Of a stretch of 64,000 bases of DNA, positions 1 through 15,748 are shown one piece after another. The translations under genes and the position numbers were made by a program. Source of the stretch: Massilia violaceinigra (GTDB lineage: Bacteria > Pseudomonadota > Gammaproteobacteria > Burkholderiales > Burkholderiaceae_D); NCBI RefSeq assembly GCF_002752675.1, contig NZ_CP024608.1, forward strand, positions 1-64,000. The letters are read 5' to 3'. How positions within the stretch are numbered: the stretch's first letter is position 1; every line of letters starts with the position of its first letter. The notes under the pieces were generated by a model. It worked only from the letters and a program-made list of their open reading frames with translations. It did no database searches and was not told the origin of the DNA.

Positions 1-1631
<1,631 letters not shown>

Positions 1632-1647
1632 CTATAACGTTAGCCTC

Positions 1648-1663
1648 TTAGTGTTGCCACTAA
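1648..1663 (-). other. Tip hairpin of the 23S processing stem, operon 1 (GCAA loop)
   Basis: On the RNA strand UUAGUG-GCAA-CACUAA forms a six-pair hairpin with a GNRA tetraloop just upstream of the 23S 5' end. Operon 2 has a different sequence at the same place (9040-9053) but also a stable tetraloop hairpin. Confidence 0.6.
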
Positions 1664-1671
1664 AAGAGCGT

Positions 1672-1685
1672 TACAGAGATAAGAA
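1672..1685 (-). other. 5' strand of the 23S processing stem, operon 1
   Basis: The 14-nt block TTCTTATCTCTGTA (RNA strand) is the same as the one upstream of 23S copy 2, where it pairs perfectly with a block downstream of that 23S (6123-6136). The partner for copy 1 lies beyond the left edge. Confidence 0.6.
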
Positions 1686-1777
1686 AGTACAGCGTTGTTG
1701 CTTTGTTTTGATACATACAATCACTACCCATCGAACCGCCTGTCGGCGATTCGATTAAAACTTTACTTCTTCCAGAT

Positions 1778-1788
1778 TGTTAAAGAAC
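1778..1788 (-). promoter_or_regulatory. Spacer boxA, rRNA operon 1
   Basis: GTTCTTTAACA on the RNA strand between tRNA-Ala and 23S matches the boxA antitermination element (E. coli TGCTCTTTAACA). It recurs identically in operon 2 at 9168-9178. Confidence 0.7.
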
Positions 1789-1862
1789 GAAACAGCTTTA
1801 ATCTCTAAAAGACCAAACCTAAACCCAGTGGCTTACGTTTGTACTTTCAGAAGTTTGTAGAG

Positions 1863-1938
1863 TGGTGGAGGATGACGGGATCGAACCGACGACCCCCTGC
1901 TTGCAAAGCAGGTGCTCTCCCAGCTGAGCTAATCCCCC
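1863..1938 (-). tRNA. tRNA-Ala (TGC)
   Basis: A 76-nt cloverleaf with encoded CCA. The RNA reads GGGGGAUUAGCUCAGCUGGG at the 5' end, the anticodon loop is CUUUGCAAG (anticodon UGC), the T loop is GGUUCGAUCC and it ends in CACCA. It sits in the 16S-23S spacer downstream of tRNA-Ile, the usual spacer pair. The spacer of rRNA operon 2 lacks it. Confidence 0.98.
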
Positions 1939-1960
1939 AAGGTATATCTAAAGACATAAC

Positions 1961-2037
1961 TGGTAGGGCTGGTTGGACTCGAACCAACGACCCCCGCGTT
2001 ATCAACACGGTGCTCTAACCAGCTGAGCTACAGCCCC
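1961..2037 (-). tRNA. tRNA-Ile (GAT)
   Basis: A 77-nt cloverleaf with encoded CCA. The RNA starts GGGGCUGUAGCUCAGCUGGU, the anticodon loop is UUGAUAACG (anticodon GAU), and the T loop is GGUUCGAGUCC. It follows 16S in the spacer of operon 1 and precedes tRNA-Ala by 22 nt. Operon 2 has no equivalent. Confidence 0.98.
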
Positions 2038-2072
2038 GACTTGGACACTGCTACTGTTTCTTCTTAATTAAA

Positions 2073-2100
2073 CAGCCGATAAGTGTGGACGTTTGTTGAA
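2073..2100 (-). other. 3' strand of the 16S processing stem, operon 1
   Basis: These 28 nt of the spacer are complementary to the leader block at 3798-3825 upstream of 16S (one A-A mismatch and two G-U pairs). This is the long duplex expected to be cut by RNase III to release pre-16S. Confidence 0.7.
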
Positions 2101-2125
2101 CCGGCTCTATAGCCTGGTGCAACTC

Positions 2126-3660
<1,535 letters not shown>

Positions 3661-3797
3661 ATCTCTGTTTAATGTCCTTGCGGACAGATCGCTCACTCAA
3701 AATACTGACAGGCCACTTCTTGCGAAGCGCCTATATTTCTTTTTTGTGAACATTTGATAATTTAAGTATTCAACGTCGCTTACGCTTCGTTGGCACC

Positions 3798-3825
3798 TTC
3801 ATCAAACGCCCACACTTATCGACTG
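3798..3825 (-). other. 5' strand of the 16S processing stem, operon 1
   Basis: A 28-nt leader block pairing with spacer positions 2073-2100. The leader block is identical in operon 2 (10986-11013), while the spacer strands differ yet both keep the pairing. Confidence 0.7.
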
Positions 3826-3830
3826 TTAAT

Positions 3831-3842
3831 TGTTAAAGAACT
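3831..3842 (-). promoter_or_regulatory. Leader boxA, rRNA operon 1
   Basis: AGTTCTTTAACA on the RNA strand matches the boxA antitermination signal and is followed by AATTAACAG, much as in enterobacterial rrn leaders. Expected to load the Nus complex. Confidence 0.75.
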
Positions 3843-4021
3843 TATTCTGTACTACTTCTGCCGTTTGCTACGAAGCGTTGTGTTCGTTGCAGCAGAGAGG
3901 TGAGATTATGCAGCGTTTCGCGTTTCTCGTCAACCCCTTCTTTGCTACCGCGTCTCCTTGGAGACGGCCCCAACTGCCTGCTAACTACTTGATTTCGTTA
4001 ACCCTTTCAGCGGGGAGGCGA

Positions 4022-4050
4022 ACTATAGCAAAGGCCCCTGAGTTTGACAA
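4022..4050 (-). promoter_or_regulatory. rRNA operon 1 promoter
   Basis: On the minus strand: -35 TTGTCA (4045-4050), a 17-bp spacer and -10 TATAGT (4022-4027), followed by a GC-rich discriminator (CGCCTCCCCGC), typical of stringently controlled rRNA promoters. The same architecture occurs ahead of operon 2. The start site is inferred. Confidence 0.7.
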
Positions 4051-4317
4051 GGTGCCTTTCGCATTTACTTGGACTGATGACTCATCAGCGGCAGTACCAC
4101 TGCGGTCGTTATCAACGTTGTCTCGACCGCATGCGAGCTTCCCCCTCGCTCACCTGCAGCCAGCACGGCAGTTTGTACGGGTTCCACGACCCGTTGTATG
4201 TGTGCGTAAAACTTACGCAGAGGTATGCATTGCGTCGCGGCAATCACATCGCTCCCCTGTAAGTACGCGCGGTCTTTGATCCGCCCCGATGACGATCTGG
4301 CGAACTGCCCCTTCAAC

Positions 4318-5399
4318 ATGCAATTTCCTTCTCGTTCCCTCCCCCACATGGAAACGCTCGTGATCGGATTGATCGTGCTCACGGCAACCCTGCTCGTCTG
4401 GCAACACTTCGGAATGGAAAGGATCATGGAGTTTTCCGCCGCCAGTGGGCGACCGGTTGAGCTTTTGGATGACCGCCTGCAGCAAGGCGGCAGTGTCGCC
4501 AAGCTCACGCGACGACCCGATGCGCTGGTTATGGATTGCGATCTGCGCCTGACGGTCGAATGGCCCTACTGTCGCGTCCTTTTTACGCTAAGCAAAAATG
4601 AATTCGGCGTCGATCTGTCGGAATTCGACTCCATGAGCTTCGACATGTCGTACGAAGGCCCGGGCGACCATACCGTACGGATCTCTCTCCGTAATTTCGA
4701 GCCCGACATGTCGACATTGGACGACTACATGGCGCAAAAGGTGAACGAAACCCACTTTGTCGTCCCAGCGAAAGGCATCGTCAAAATGCCAATGAAGGTC
4801 TTGCGTACCGCGCCCTGGTGGACCGTGTCCGATCGCAACTGAGTAATAGCACGACCCGACTCGCTTTACTGAGCAAAGTGAATGAGGCTCTGGAGCTGGA
4901 AACCCGTGAACTGGCCGGCCAGGCCCACACGGATCCGCTCACCCAGGTTCTGAATCGGGAGGGCTTACGCGCTGCGCTGATGGAAAAGTGGCCGCATCCC
5001 GATGCGTCACCTGAGCAGTTCGCAGTGGTGTTTGTCGATATCGACCATCTTAAAAAGGTGGATGATACACATGGCCATAGTGTCGGCGATAAGGTGTTGT
5101 GTGCTCTCGCTGCTGCGATACAACGTGGAATTCGCGCAAGCGACAAGCTGGCGCGTTGGGATGGCGAAGAATTCCTGATCATTTGCCCCGGTACCAAGGC
5201 AGCCGATGCTCATCTATTAGGGGAGAAGCTGCGCGAAGCATTGAGTTATCAGATCTGGCCGCACGGGCTCCGGGTTACCGCGTCGTTCGGAGTGACGGCC
5301 CTTCAGCCTGGAGAAGTCATTGGTGACGCGATCAAGCGCGCCGACAGTGCGCTTGATCAAGCCAAATCGAATGGCAGGAACTGCGTGCGAGTTGCTTAA
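4318..5399 (+). pseudogene. Broken GGDEF diguanylate cyclase
   Basis: The coding signal is in two frames. The first part (to 4842) has an N-terminal membrane segment (about 4348-4400) and a beta-rich domain that stops abruptly after APWW. The second (from 4818, GTG, a different frame) starts with a short coiled region and continues into a full GGDEF domain with DPLTQVLNREGL, FVDIDHLKKVDD and a C-terminal ASFGV. Homologues I recall place roughly a hundred residues, including a second membrane segment, between these parts, so an internal out-of-frame deletion is likely. The active-site motif reads RWDGEEF instead of RxGGEEF, so the first glycine is lost; the inhibitory-site RASD is kept. It lies between the two rRNA operons, divergent from operon 1. 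The GTG-started half could still be made alone; activity is doubtful. Confidence 0.6.
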
Positions 5400-5838
5400 C
5401 ATGATGGTGCAATAATGCGGAGGTTGACATCATGCGACACCAGCATGTCGAGAGCCTGCCGGCCGGGCGCCAGCAGTAGCGCCGGCAATTTTCGCAACGC
5501 CGCACAGATGGCGACAGCCGGCAGCTGCGCCATTTTTGCAAGAAAGAATTAAATGAAACGACACTATCTTTTCGTTGTTGCCCTGGCCTTACCCCAGATA
5601 GGGCGAAAGCGACGACCCGAACCAAAGCTATTTTCTAAAGAAGAAATTCAAGGGCAGTAAATTTGATGCTGGAGTACAAGATTGAACGTAACTGCGGCCG
5701 CATTCCCGGACCAGGCAACGATGATCGTCTGGAAATTGTGAAGCGGCTGACTGTCGTGAAATAGCAATACTCGACTGCAGAGGCGCCAGGTGATCTCAAA
5801 TTACCTGGTAATGAACACGTCCAAACGAATCTGCGGAC
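5400..5838. other. 439-nt stretch without a recognised gene
   Basis: Between the broken cyclase gene and the terminator of rRNA operon 2 I see no gene. Short frames on both strands lack a ribosome-binding site or family resemblance. It may be decayed coding DNA. Confidence 0.5.
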
Positions 5839-5839
5839 G

Positions 5840-5872
5840 AAAAAAAACCCGCATGGCTTTCGCTCACACGGG
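5840..5872 (-). terminator. Rho-independent terminator of rRNA operon 2
   Basis: On the minus strand CCCGTGTGAGC-GAAA-GCCATGCGGG forms a ten-pair stem with one bulge and a GNRA loop (5848-5872), followed by eight U (5840-5847). It lies about 17 nt downstream of 5S. Confidence 0.85.
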
Positions 5873-5888
5873 TCTTTCTCTTATAACT

Positions 5889-6004
5889 AGCCTGACGATA
5901 ACCTACTTTCACACTGGTTGCAGCACTATCATCGGCGTAAAATCGTTTCACGGTCCTGTTCGGGATGGGAAGGGGTGGTACCGATTTACTATGGTCATCA
6001 GGCA
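5889..6004 (-). rRNA. rrf: 5S rRNA, operon 2
   Basis: About 116 nt on the minus strand with the 5S hallmarks CCCATCCCGAACAG and GAAAC, and complementary ends (TGCCTGA...TCAGGC). It follows 23S copy 2 by about 150 nt and ends just before the operon terminator. The 5S of operon 1 is outside the window. Confidence 0.95.
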
Positions 6005-6122
6005 TAACTTGTACAGCTTGGTGCTCCCGATCGGGCAGCACTAGCTTGAATCTGGAAGAAGTATCGTTTTATTGTATTACTGGGGTAGTGACTGTGCGTA
6101 TCGCACAAAACACAACGCGCAT

Positions 6123-6136
6123 TTCTTATCTCTGTA
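6123..6136 (-). other. 3' strand of the 23S processing stem, operon 2
   Basis: The RNA block UACAGAGAUAAGAA pairs perfectly over 14 nt with 9062-9075 upstream of 23S. Closer to the mature ends GGGACAAGC/GCUUGUCCC also pair. This is the expected RNase III substrate. Confidence 0.7.
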
Positions 6137-6152
6137 CCTGCTAAGGTTATAG

Positions 6153-9023
<2,871 letters not shown>

Positions 9024-9039
9024 CTATAACGTTAGCCTC

Positions 9040-9053
9040 TGTTCCGGAGAACA
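9040..9053 (-). other. Tip hairpin of the 23S processing stem, operon 2 (UCCG loop)
   Basis: On the RNA strand UGUUC-UCCG-GAACA is a five-pair hairpin closed by a C(UNCG)G-type tetraloop. It replaces the GCAA-loop hairpin of operon 1 at the same place. Confidence 0.6.
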
Positions 9054-9167
9054 AAGAGCGTTACAGAGATAAGAAAGTACAGCGTTGTTGCTTTGTTTTG
9101 ATACATACAATCACTACCCATCGAACCGCCTGTCGGCGATTCGATTAAAACTTTACTTCTTCCAGAT

Positions 9168-9178
9168 TGTTAAAGAAC
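9168..9178 (-). promoter_or_regulatory. Spacer boxA, rRNA operon 2
   Basis: GTTCTTTAACA on the RNA strand, the same as in operon 1. Confidence 0.7.
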
Positions 9179-9261
9179 GAAACAGCTTTTAATCTCTGAA
9201 AGATCAAACCTAAGCACGGATGCTTACGTTTGCGCTTTCAAACGCTGTTCTTCTTGATTGA

Positions 9262-9289
9262 CAGTCGATAAGTGTGGACGCTTAATGAA
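9262..9289 (-). other. 3' strand of the 16S processing stem, operon 2
   Basis: All 28 nt can pair (with a few G-U pairs) with leader 10986-11013. The sequence differs from the operon 1 strand (2073-2100) at several places, yet the pairing is preserved. Confidence 0.7.
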
Positions 9290-9313
9290 TTGGCTCTATA
9301 GCCAGTGCAACTC

Positions 9314-10848
<1,535 letters not shown>

Positions 10849-11239
10849 ATCTCTGTTTAATGTCCTTGCGGACAGATCGCTCACTCAAAATACTGACAGG
10901 CCACTTCTTGCGAAGCGCCTATATTTCTTTTTTGTGAACATTTGATAATTTAAGTATTCAACGTCGCTTACGCTTCGTTGGCACCTTCATCAAACGCCCA
11001 CACTTATCGACTGTTAATTGTTAAAGAACTTATTCTGTATTTCTATCTTGCCGCATGGTACGAAGCGTTGTGTTCGTTGCAGCAGAGAGGTGAGATTATG
11101 CAGCGTTTCGCGTTTCTCGTCAACCTCTTTTTGTTACTTCGCTTCTTTCGAAACGCCCCTGATCTGTCTTGCAACTACTTGATTTCGCTACTGAATCAGC
11201 GGGGAGGCAAACTATAGCAAACAGGCCGCGTTTCCACAA
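10849..11239 (-). promoter_or_regulatory. Leader and promoter region of rRNA operon 2
   Basis: The leader of operon 2. It contains the 16S processing strand (10986-11013), boxA AGTTCTTTAACA (11019-11030) and the promoter: -35 TTGTGG (11234-11239), 17-bp spacer, -10 TATAGT (11211-11216), then a GC-rich discriminator. Its proximal 275 nt match the operon 1 leader. The promoter-proximal part has diverged except for the -10 and discriminator. Confidence 0.75.
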
Positions 11240-11254
11240 GCCACCTTTTGTGAA

Positions 11255-11905
11255 TTACTTCGATTTATAGGTGATCAGCGGCATGGCCACGTCGACGTTG
11301 TTGACCACATCATTGGTTCCGCCCGACATATCGAGGCTCGCCTTGTCGCACCATTGCACCCGACCCGACGTACTCTGGCCCAGCACCTCAGCCATGACCT
11401 CATGAATCTTGGCCGCGACCTCGCCCTGGAGCGCAGTCCGCCTGGGGGGAGCCATGTCGGCCATCGCGCGCCGTTGCTTTTCGATAAAGCTGCTGTTGCG
11501 CTGCTTCCAGCCGTTGGCGGCGGTAACGAATTTCTTGCTCAGGGGCGCCGCATTGGAACAGACCGGCTCAAACTTGGCGGCCACTTCGGACATCAGTGCC
11601 ACGACCAGCACGGCATGCTGCAACTCGGGCGACGGCACGCCGGCAGCCGAGATGCCGCCGCCGGACGCATCGGCGCCGCTTCCCTTGGGACGCGGCGCGA
11701 TCTTGGGCTGAGCCGGCACCGGACCCTCCACTGCGCGCAGCACCGAGCCCTTCATCACGCTGACCTTGAGCTTGTCGCCGTTTTGGGGACGGTCGGAAAA
11801 CGTGACTTTCCCATCCGGACCGACGGTCTTGTACATTTGCTGGGCGGATGCGCCGCAGCAAATAAGGGCAGCAATGATGACAAAAATGGGCTGTAATTTA
11901 TTCAT
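11255..11905 (-). CDS. DUF4124 domain-containing exported protein
   Basis: A 216-residue protein with a signal peptide (MNKLQPIFVIIAALICCGASAQ). A DUF4124 segment follows at once (MYKTVGPDGKVTFSDRP, about residues 23-40), the short beta-rich module common in envelope proteins of Burkholderiales. The rest is a Pro/Ala/Gly linker and a helical region with no family I recognise; the cysteines at about 118 and 193 could form a disulphide. The role is unknown; periplasmic location is inferred. It is a single gene convergent to nothing and lies just upstream of the rRNA operon 2 promoter, on the same strand. The start is the only ATG giving a signal peptide. Confidence 0.8.
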   Translation of the reverse strand: MNKLQPIFVIIAALICCGASAQQMYKTVGPDGKVTFSDRPQNGDKLKVSVMKGSVLRAVEGPVPAQPKIAPRPKGSGADASGGGISAAGVPSPELQHAVLVVALMSEVAAKFEPVCSNAAPLSKKFVTAANGWKQRNSSFIEKQRRAMADMAPPRRTALQGEVAAKIHEVMAEVLGQSTSGRVQWCDKASLDMSGGTNDVVNNVDVAMPLITYKSK

Positions 11906-12159
11906 GTGACAAAAAGTGGCGCACTACTCCACACGAGGGTGATCGATTCATATACTAACGTAGCATGGGGGCGAAATGCGTAAATATATTTCCCATACGC
12001 ACTTTTCTGAGCAAGAACACAACAGCCTGCTCTTCAACTGCATTTGAATGCAAGATTTATGCCTGAGATTGTTATATGGTAGCAACATCCCGCTGGCACC
12101 TGCCGGTCACCAGCCGTGCGCGCAGGTAGAATGTCAGGTTTCGCCAACGCCGCCCCGCC

Positions 12160-13647
12160 ATGACCATCCTGCTCTCGACCCTGAACGCCCGCTACGCCCA
12201 CGCATCGCTGGGGCTGCGCTATCTGCTGGCAAACATGGGCCCCCTGCAGGAGCAGACCAGCCTGCACGAATTCGTGATCGGCGCGAAAACCACCGAAATC
12301 GTCGAACGCCTGCTGGCGCAGTCGCCGCGCATCATCGGTTTCGGTATCTATATATGGAACGTCGAGGAAACCACCAGGGTCGTCGCCATGCTCAAGCGGA
12401 TCGCGCCCCAGGTGGTGATCGTGCTGGGCGGGCCGGAAGTGTCGCACGAGCCGGGCGAGCAAGCCATTGTGCAGATGGCGGACTACCTGGTGACCGGCTG
12501 GGGCGACGTCACCTTCCCCAAGCTGTGCGGCGAGATCCTGCACGGCCCCAAGCCGCTGATGAAGATCCACGCCGGCGTGCAGCCGCCGATGGCCGACATC
12601 GCCATGCCCTACTCCTTATATACAGACAACGACATCGCCAACCGCACCTTATATGTGGAGGCCTCGCGCGGCTGCCCGTTCAAGTGCGAGTTCTGCCTGT
12701 CGGCGCTCGACAAGACCGCCTGGCCCTTCGGCCTGGACACCTTCCTGGGCGAGCTCGAAACGCTGCACGCCCGCGGCGCGCGCCTGTTCAAGTTCGTCGA
12801 CCGCACCTTCAACCTGAATATCAAGACCAGCCTGAAGATCATGCAGTTCTTCCTCGACAAACTCGAAGCGAACCCGGACGACCCGGTCTACGCCCACTTC
12901 GAGCTGGTGCCCGATCACCTTCCCGATGCGCTCAAAGATGGCATCCGCAAGTTCCCGCCCGGCGCGCTGCAGTTCGAGATTGGCATCCAGAGCTTCAATC
13001 CGGCGGTGCAGGCGCTGGTCAGCCGGCGCCAGGACAACGCCAAGGCCGCCGAGAACATCCGCTGGCTGTGCGAACAGTCGCACGCCCACCTGCACGTCGA
13101 CCTGATCGCGGGCCTGCCGGGCGAGGACATGGACAGCTTCGCGCGCGGCTTCGACCAGCTGGTGGCCCTCAAGCCGCACGAAATCCAGTTCGGCATTCTC
13201 AAGCGCCTGCGCGGCACGCCGATCATCCGCCACACCGAAGAACACGGCCTGGTCTTCGATCCCTACCCGCCGTACACCATCCTGGCGACGAAGCTGATCG
13301 ACTTCCAGACCATGCAGCGCCTGGTGCGCTTTGCGCGCTACTGGGACCTGGTGGCCAACTCGGGACGCTTCGCGCACACGCTCGCGCACCTGCTGGGCGA
13401 GTCCCCGTTCGCCAACTTCATGGCCTTCTCCGACTGGATCTATGCAAAAACCGATGCCACCCACCGCATCGCGCTCGACCGCCTGGCCAAGCTGGTCGCG
13501 CAATGGCTCGAGACGCGCGGCATGAGCCGTACCGACGCGGCGCAACTGGTGGGCAGCGATTATGCCGGCCGCATCGACGCCCCGGCCGAGAAAGCCAAGC
13601 CGGTAGCGAGCGTGCCGCAGCGCCAGGCGCGCCATCTGGGAGCGTGA
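12160..13647 (+). CDS. B12-binding radical SAM protein (DUF4080 type)
   Basis: 495 residues. The N-terminal 1-140 resembles a cobalamin-binding Rossmann domain (MTILLSTLNARYAHASLGLR, VVIVLGGPEVS). A radical SAM core follows, with the cluster motif C172-PFK-C176-EF-C179, which binds the [4Fe-4S] cluster that cleaves S-adenosylmethionine. The C-terminal region (about 290-460) matches the DUF4080 extension as I remember it (FGILKRLRGTPI). The substrate is unknown; proteins of this class are often methylases or ring-forming enzymes. It stands alone, with 254 nt of gene-free DNA upstream and 107 nt downstream. The C-terminal tail after about 465 is low complexity. Confidence 0.85.
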   Translation: MTILLSTLNARYAHASLGLRYLLANMGPLQEQTSLHEFVIGAKTTEIVERLLAQSPRIIGFGIYIWNVEETTRVVAMLKRIAPQVVIVLGGPEVSHEPGEQAIVQMADYLVTGWGDVTFPKLCGEILHGPKPLMKIHAGVQPPMADIAMPYSLYTDNDIANRTLYVEASRGCPFKCEFCLSALDKTAWPFGLDTFLGELETLHARGARLFKFVDRTFNLNIKTSLKIMQFFLDKLEANPDDPVYAHFELVPDHLPDALKDGIRKFPPGALQFEIGIQSFNPAVQALVSRRQDNAKAAENIRWLCEQSHAHLHVDLIAGLPGEDMDSFARGFDQLVALKPHEIQFGILKRLRGTPIIRHTEEHGLVFDPYPPYTILATKLIDFQTMQRLVRFARYWDLVANSGRFAHTLAHLLGESPFANFMAFSDWIYAKTDATHRIALDRLAKLVAQWLETRGMSRTDAAQLVGSDYAGRIDAPAEKAKPVASVPQRQARHLGA

Positions 13648-13754
13648 CGGCCGTGCATACACCCGCGCTGTAAACAAACGATTACAAGGGGGGTGCCGCC
13701 CCCCGCGCACGAACTCCTGTAGCGGTCACGGCGATTCTCTTTTACACTGGCGCA

Positions 13755-14888
13755 ATGCAGATTGAAAATGCGCCAACTTTAACCCTCGAATCGCCTGATG
13801 CAGGCTCGCCCCAATCGGTCGTCGCCAACGGGATCTGGCAGGTCCACGCGCTGGCCCAGTGCGGCGCGATCAAGACCATCAACGCCACCCTCACCTCGCT
13901 CAAGGACAAGCCGGCACTGGTATGGGACCTGACCCAGATCGTCCGCCTCGACCACATCGGCGCCCAGATGTTCTGGAACGCCTGGGGCAAGCAGCGTCCG
14001 GCCCAGCTCCAGCTGGCCGAAAAACAGGAAGAACTGTTCAAGCGCATCGAGGAAGCGAGCAAGCTGCAGATGCCGCGCACGCGCCCCAACCGTTTCAACT
14101 GGGTGATGACACTGGGCAGCGGCATGCTCAACTTCTTCGAGCATACGCAAGGCTTCATCCGCCTGATCGGCCAGGTGGTACAGGATATCGGCCGCTTCAT
14201 CCGCCATCCGATGACGGGGCCGTGGCGCGAAGTCTCGGCCAATATTTTCCACTCCGGCTTCCAGGCGCTCGGCATCACCGCGCTGGTGGGCTTCCTGATC
14301 GGCGTCGTGCTGTCCTACCTGTCGGCCCAGCAGCTGCGCATGTTCGGCGGCGATATGTACCTGGTCAACATCCTGGGCATGAGCGTGATCCGCGAACTCG
14401 GTCCGCTGCTGGCCGCCATTCTGGTCGCGGGCCGTTCCGGGTCCTCCATCACCGCGCAGCTCGGGGTGATGCGGGTGACCGAGGAACTCGACGCCATGCT
14501 GGTCATGGGCATCTCGCACGGCTACCGCCTGATCATGCCGAAAGTGGTGGCGCTGGCGATTTCGATGCCGCTGCTGGTGGTATGGACCGATGCCATGGCC
14601 CTGATCGGCGGCATGGTCTCGGCCAAGGTCGAACTGAACCTGTCGGCGCGCTACTTCCTGCAAAAGCTGCCGGACGCGGTGCCGCTGTCGAACTACATCA
14701 TCGGCCTGCTCAAGGGGACCACCTTCGGCATGCTCATTGCGCTGGTATCCTGTCACTTCGGCCTGCGCATCAAGCCGAACACCGAAAGCCTGGGGCGCGG
14801 CACCACCACCTCGGTCGTCACCGCGATCACGGTGGTGATCCTGGCCGACGCGGTGTTTGCGATTATTTTCAGCGGAGTCGGTTTCTGA
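13755..14888 (+). CDS. MlaE-family lipid ABC transporter permease with N-terminal STAS domain
   Basis: 377 residues. Residues 1-110 form a STAS-like domain (ALVWDLTQIVRLDHIGAQMF), the job done by a separate small protein (MlaB) in E. coli. The rest is the MlaE permease with about five membrane segments and the signature GPLLAAILVAGRSGSSITAQ. It acts in the inner membrane in phospholipid or hydrophobic-compound traffic between the membranes. It heads a coupled operon: its stop overlaps the ATG of the ATPase gene by one base (TGATG). No MlaC-type soluble carrier gene is nearby. Confidence 0.88.
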   Translation: MQIENAPTLTLESPDAGSPQSVVANGIWQVHALAQCGAIKTINATLTSLKDKPALVWDLTQIVRLDHIGAQMFWNAWGKQRPAQLQLAEKQEELFKRIEEASKLQMPRTRPNRFNWVMTLGSGMLNFFEHTQGFIRLIGQVVQDIGRFIRHPMTGPWREVSANIFHSGFQALGITALVGFLIGVVLSYLSAQQLRMFGGDMYLVNILGMSVIRELGPLLAAILVAGRSGSSITAQLGVMRVTEELDAMLVMGISHGYRLIMPKVVALAISMPLLVVWTDAMALIGGMVSAKVELNLSARYFLQKLPDAVPLSNYIIGLLKGTTFGMLIALVSCHFGLRIKPNTESLGRGTTTSVVTAITVVILADAVFAIIFSGVGF

Positions 14889-15745
14889 TGGATGAACAAA
14901 AAGCGGAAGGCGCGCGCCAGCATCTGAACATGCGGCCCGAGGAAGATGTCGGCCCGCCGGTGGTCCAGATCACCAAGCTGTGGACCAAATTCGGCCGCAC
15001 CGTGGTGCACCAGGACCTGAGCCTCGACATCTACCAGGGCGAGATCCTGTCGATCGTGGGCGGCTCGGGCACCGGCAAGACGGTGCTGCTGCGCCAGATG
15101 CTGGGCCTGGAGACGCCCGCCAAAGGCTGCGTGCGCGTGTTCGGCGAAGACATCAGCGAGGCCGACGCCGACCAGCTGCAGCGCATGCGCAACCACTGGG
15201 GCATGCTGTTCCAGCAGGGCGCGCTGTATTCGGCGCTGACCGTGTTCGACAACATCGCCCAGCCGCTGCGCGAACTGCGCGCCCTGCCCGAAGACGTGAT
15301 CCACGACGCCGTGCTGCTGAAAATGAACATGGTCGGCCTGGGCGTCGAACACGCCAAGAAGATGCCGTCCGACCTGTCCGGCGGCATGATCAAGCGCGCC
15401 TCGCTGGCGCGCGCGCTGGCCCTCGAACCGCAGCTGCTGTTCCTCGACGAGCCCACCGCGGGCCTCGACCCCGACCTGTCGGACGCGTTTGTCGCGCTGA
15501 TCCAGTCGCTGCACCGCGAACTGGGACTGACCGTGGTCATGGTCACGCACGACCTGGACACCCTGTTCGCGCTGTCGACCCGGATCGCGGTGCTGGCCGA
15601 AAAACACGTGATCGCGATCGGACCGACGCGCGATGTCCTGAAAGTGGACCATCCCTTCATCAAACAATTCTTCCTGGGTGCGCGCGGCCAGCGCGCCCTC
15701 GAAGTGCTCGACGAATACGACGCCGAGCACGCACCGGAGCACTAG
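14888..15745 (+). CDS. MlaF-family ABC transporter ATP-binding protein
   Basis: 285 residues, starting at the ATG that overlaps the permease stop. Walker A GGSGTGKT is at 58-65, the ABC signature LSGGM at about 160, and Walker B LLFLDEPTAGLD at about 180, with the H-loop histidine in VMVTHDLDT. It powers lipid transport by the MlaE-type permease upstream and the MCE protein downstream. The usual family length is about 270. The N-terminal 20 residues are an extra hydrophilic lead. Confidence 0.9.
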   Translation: MDEQKAEGARQHLNMRPEEDVGPPVVQITKLWTKFGRTVVHQDLSLDIYQGEILSIVGGSGTGKTVLLRQMLGLETPAKGCVRVFGEDISEADADQLQRMRNHWGMLFQQGALYSALTVFDNIAQPLRELRALPEDVIHDAVLLKMNMVGLGVEHAKKMPSDLSGGMIKRASLARALALEPQLLFLDEPTAGLDPDLSDAFVALIQSLHRELGLTVVMVTHDLDTLFALSTRIAVLAEKHVIAIGPTRDVLKVDHPFIKQFFLGARGQRALEVLDEYDAEHAPEH

Positions 15746-15748
15746 CAT

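Larger units (their letters stand above)
3661..4050 (-). promoter_or_regulatory. Leader and promoter region of rRNA operon 1
   Basis: About 390 nt upstream of 16S hold the rRNA leader. Positions 3661-3935 are nearly the same as the leader of operon 2 (10849-11125) and then diverge. It contains the processing-stem strand (3798-3825), boxA (3831-3842) and the promoter (4022-4050). Short open frames in it show no coding character. Confidence 0.8.

Noticed and set aside
5332..5625. A 97-codon minus-strand open frame after the broken cyclase gene
   Set aside because: Overlaps the GGDEF end, has no ribosome-binding site and a Cys/Arg/Ser-rich non-protein-like sequence.
12048..13673. A 541-codon open frame overlapping the radical SAM gene in another frame
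   Set aside because: Arg/Pro-rich translation typical of a wrong frame; the radical SAM frame has the CxxxCxxC cluster motif.
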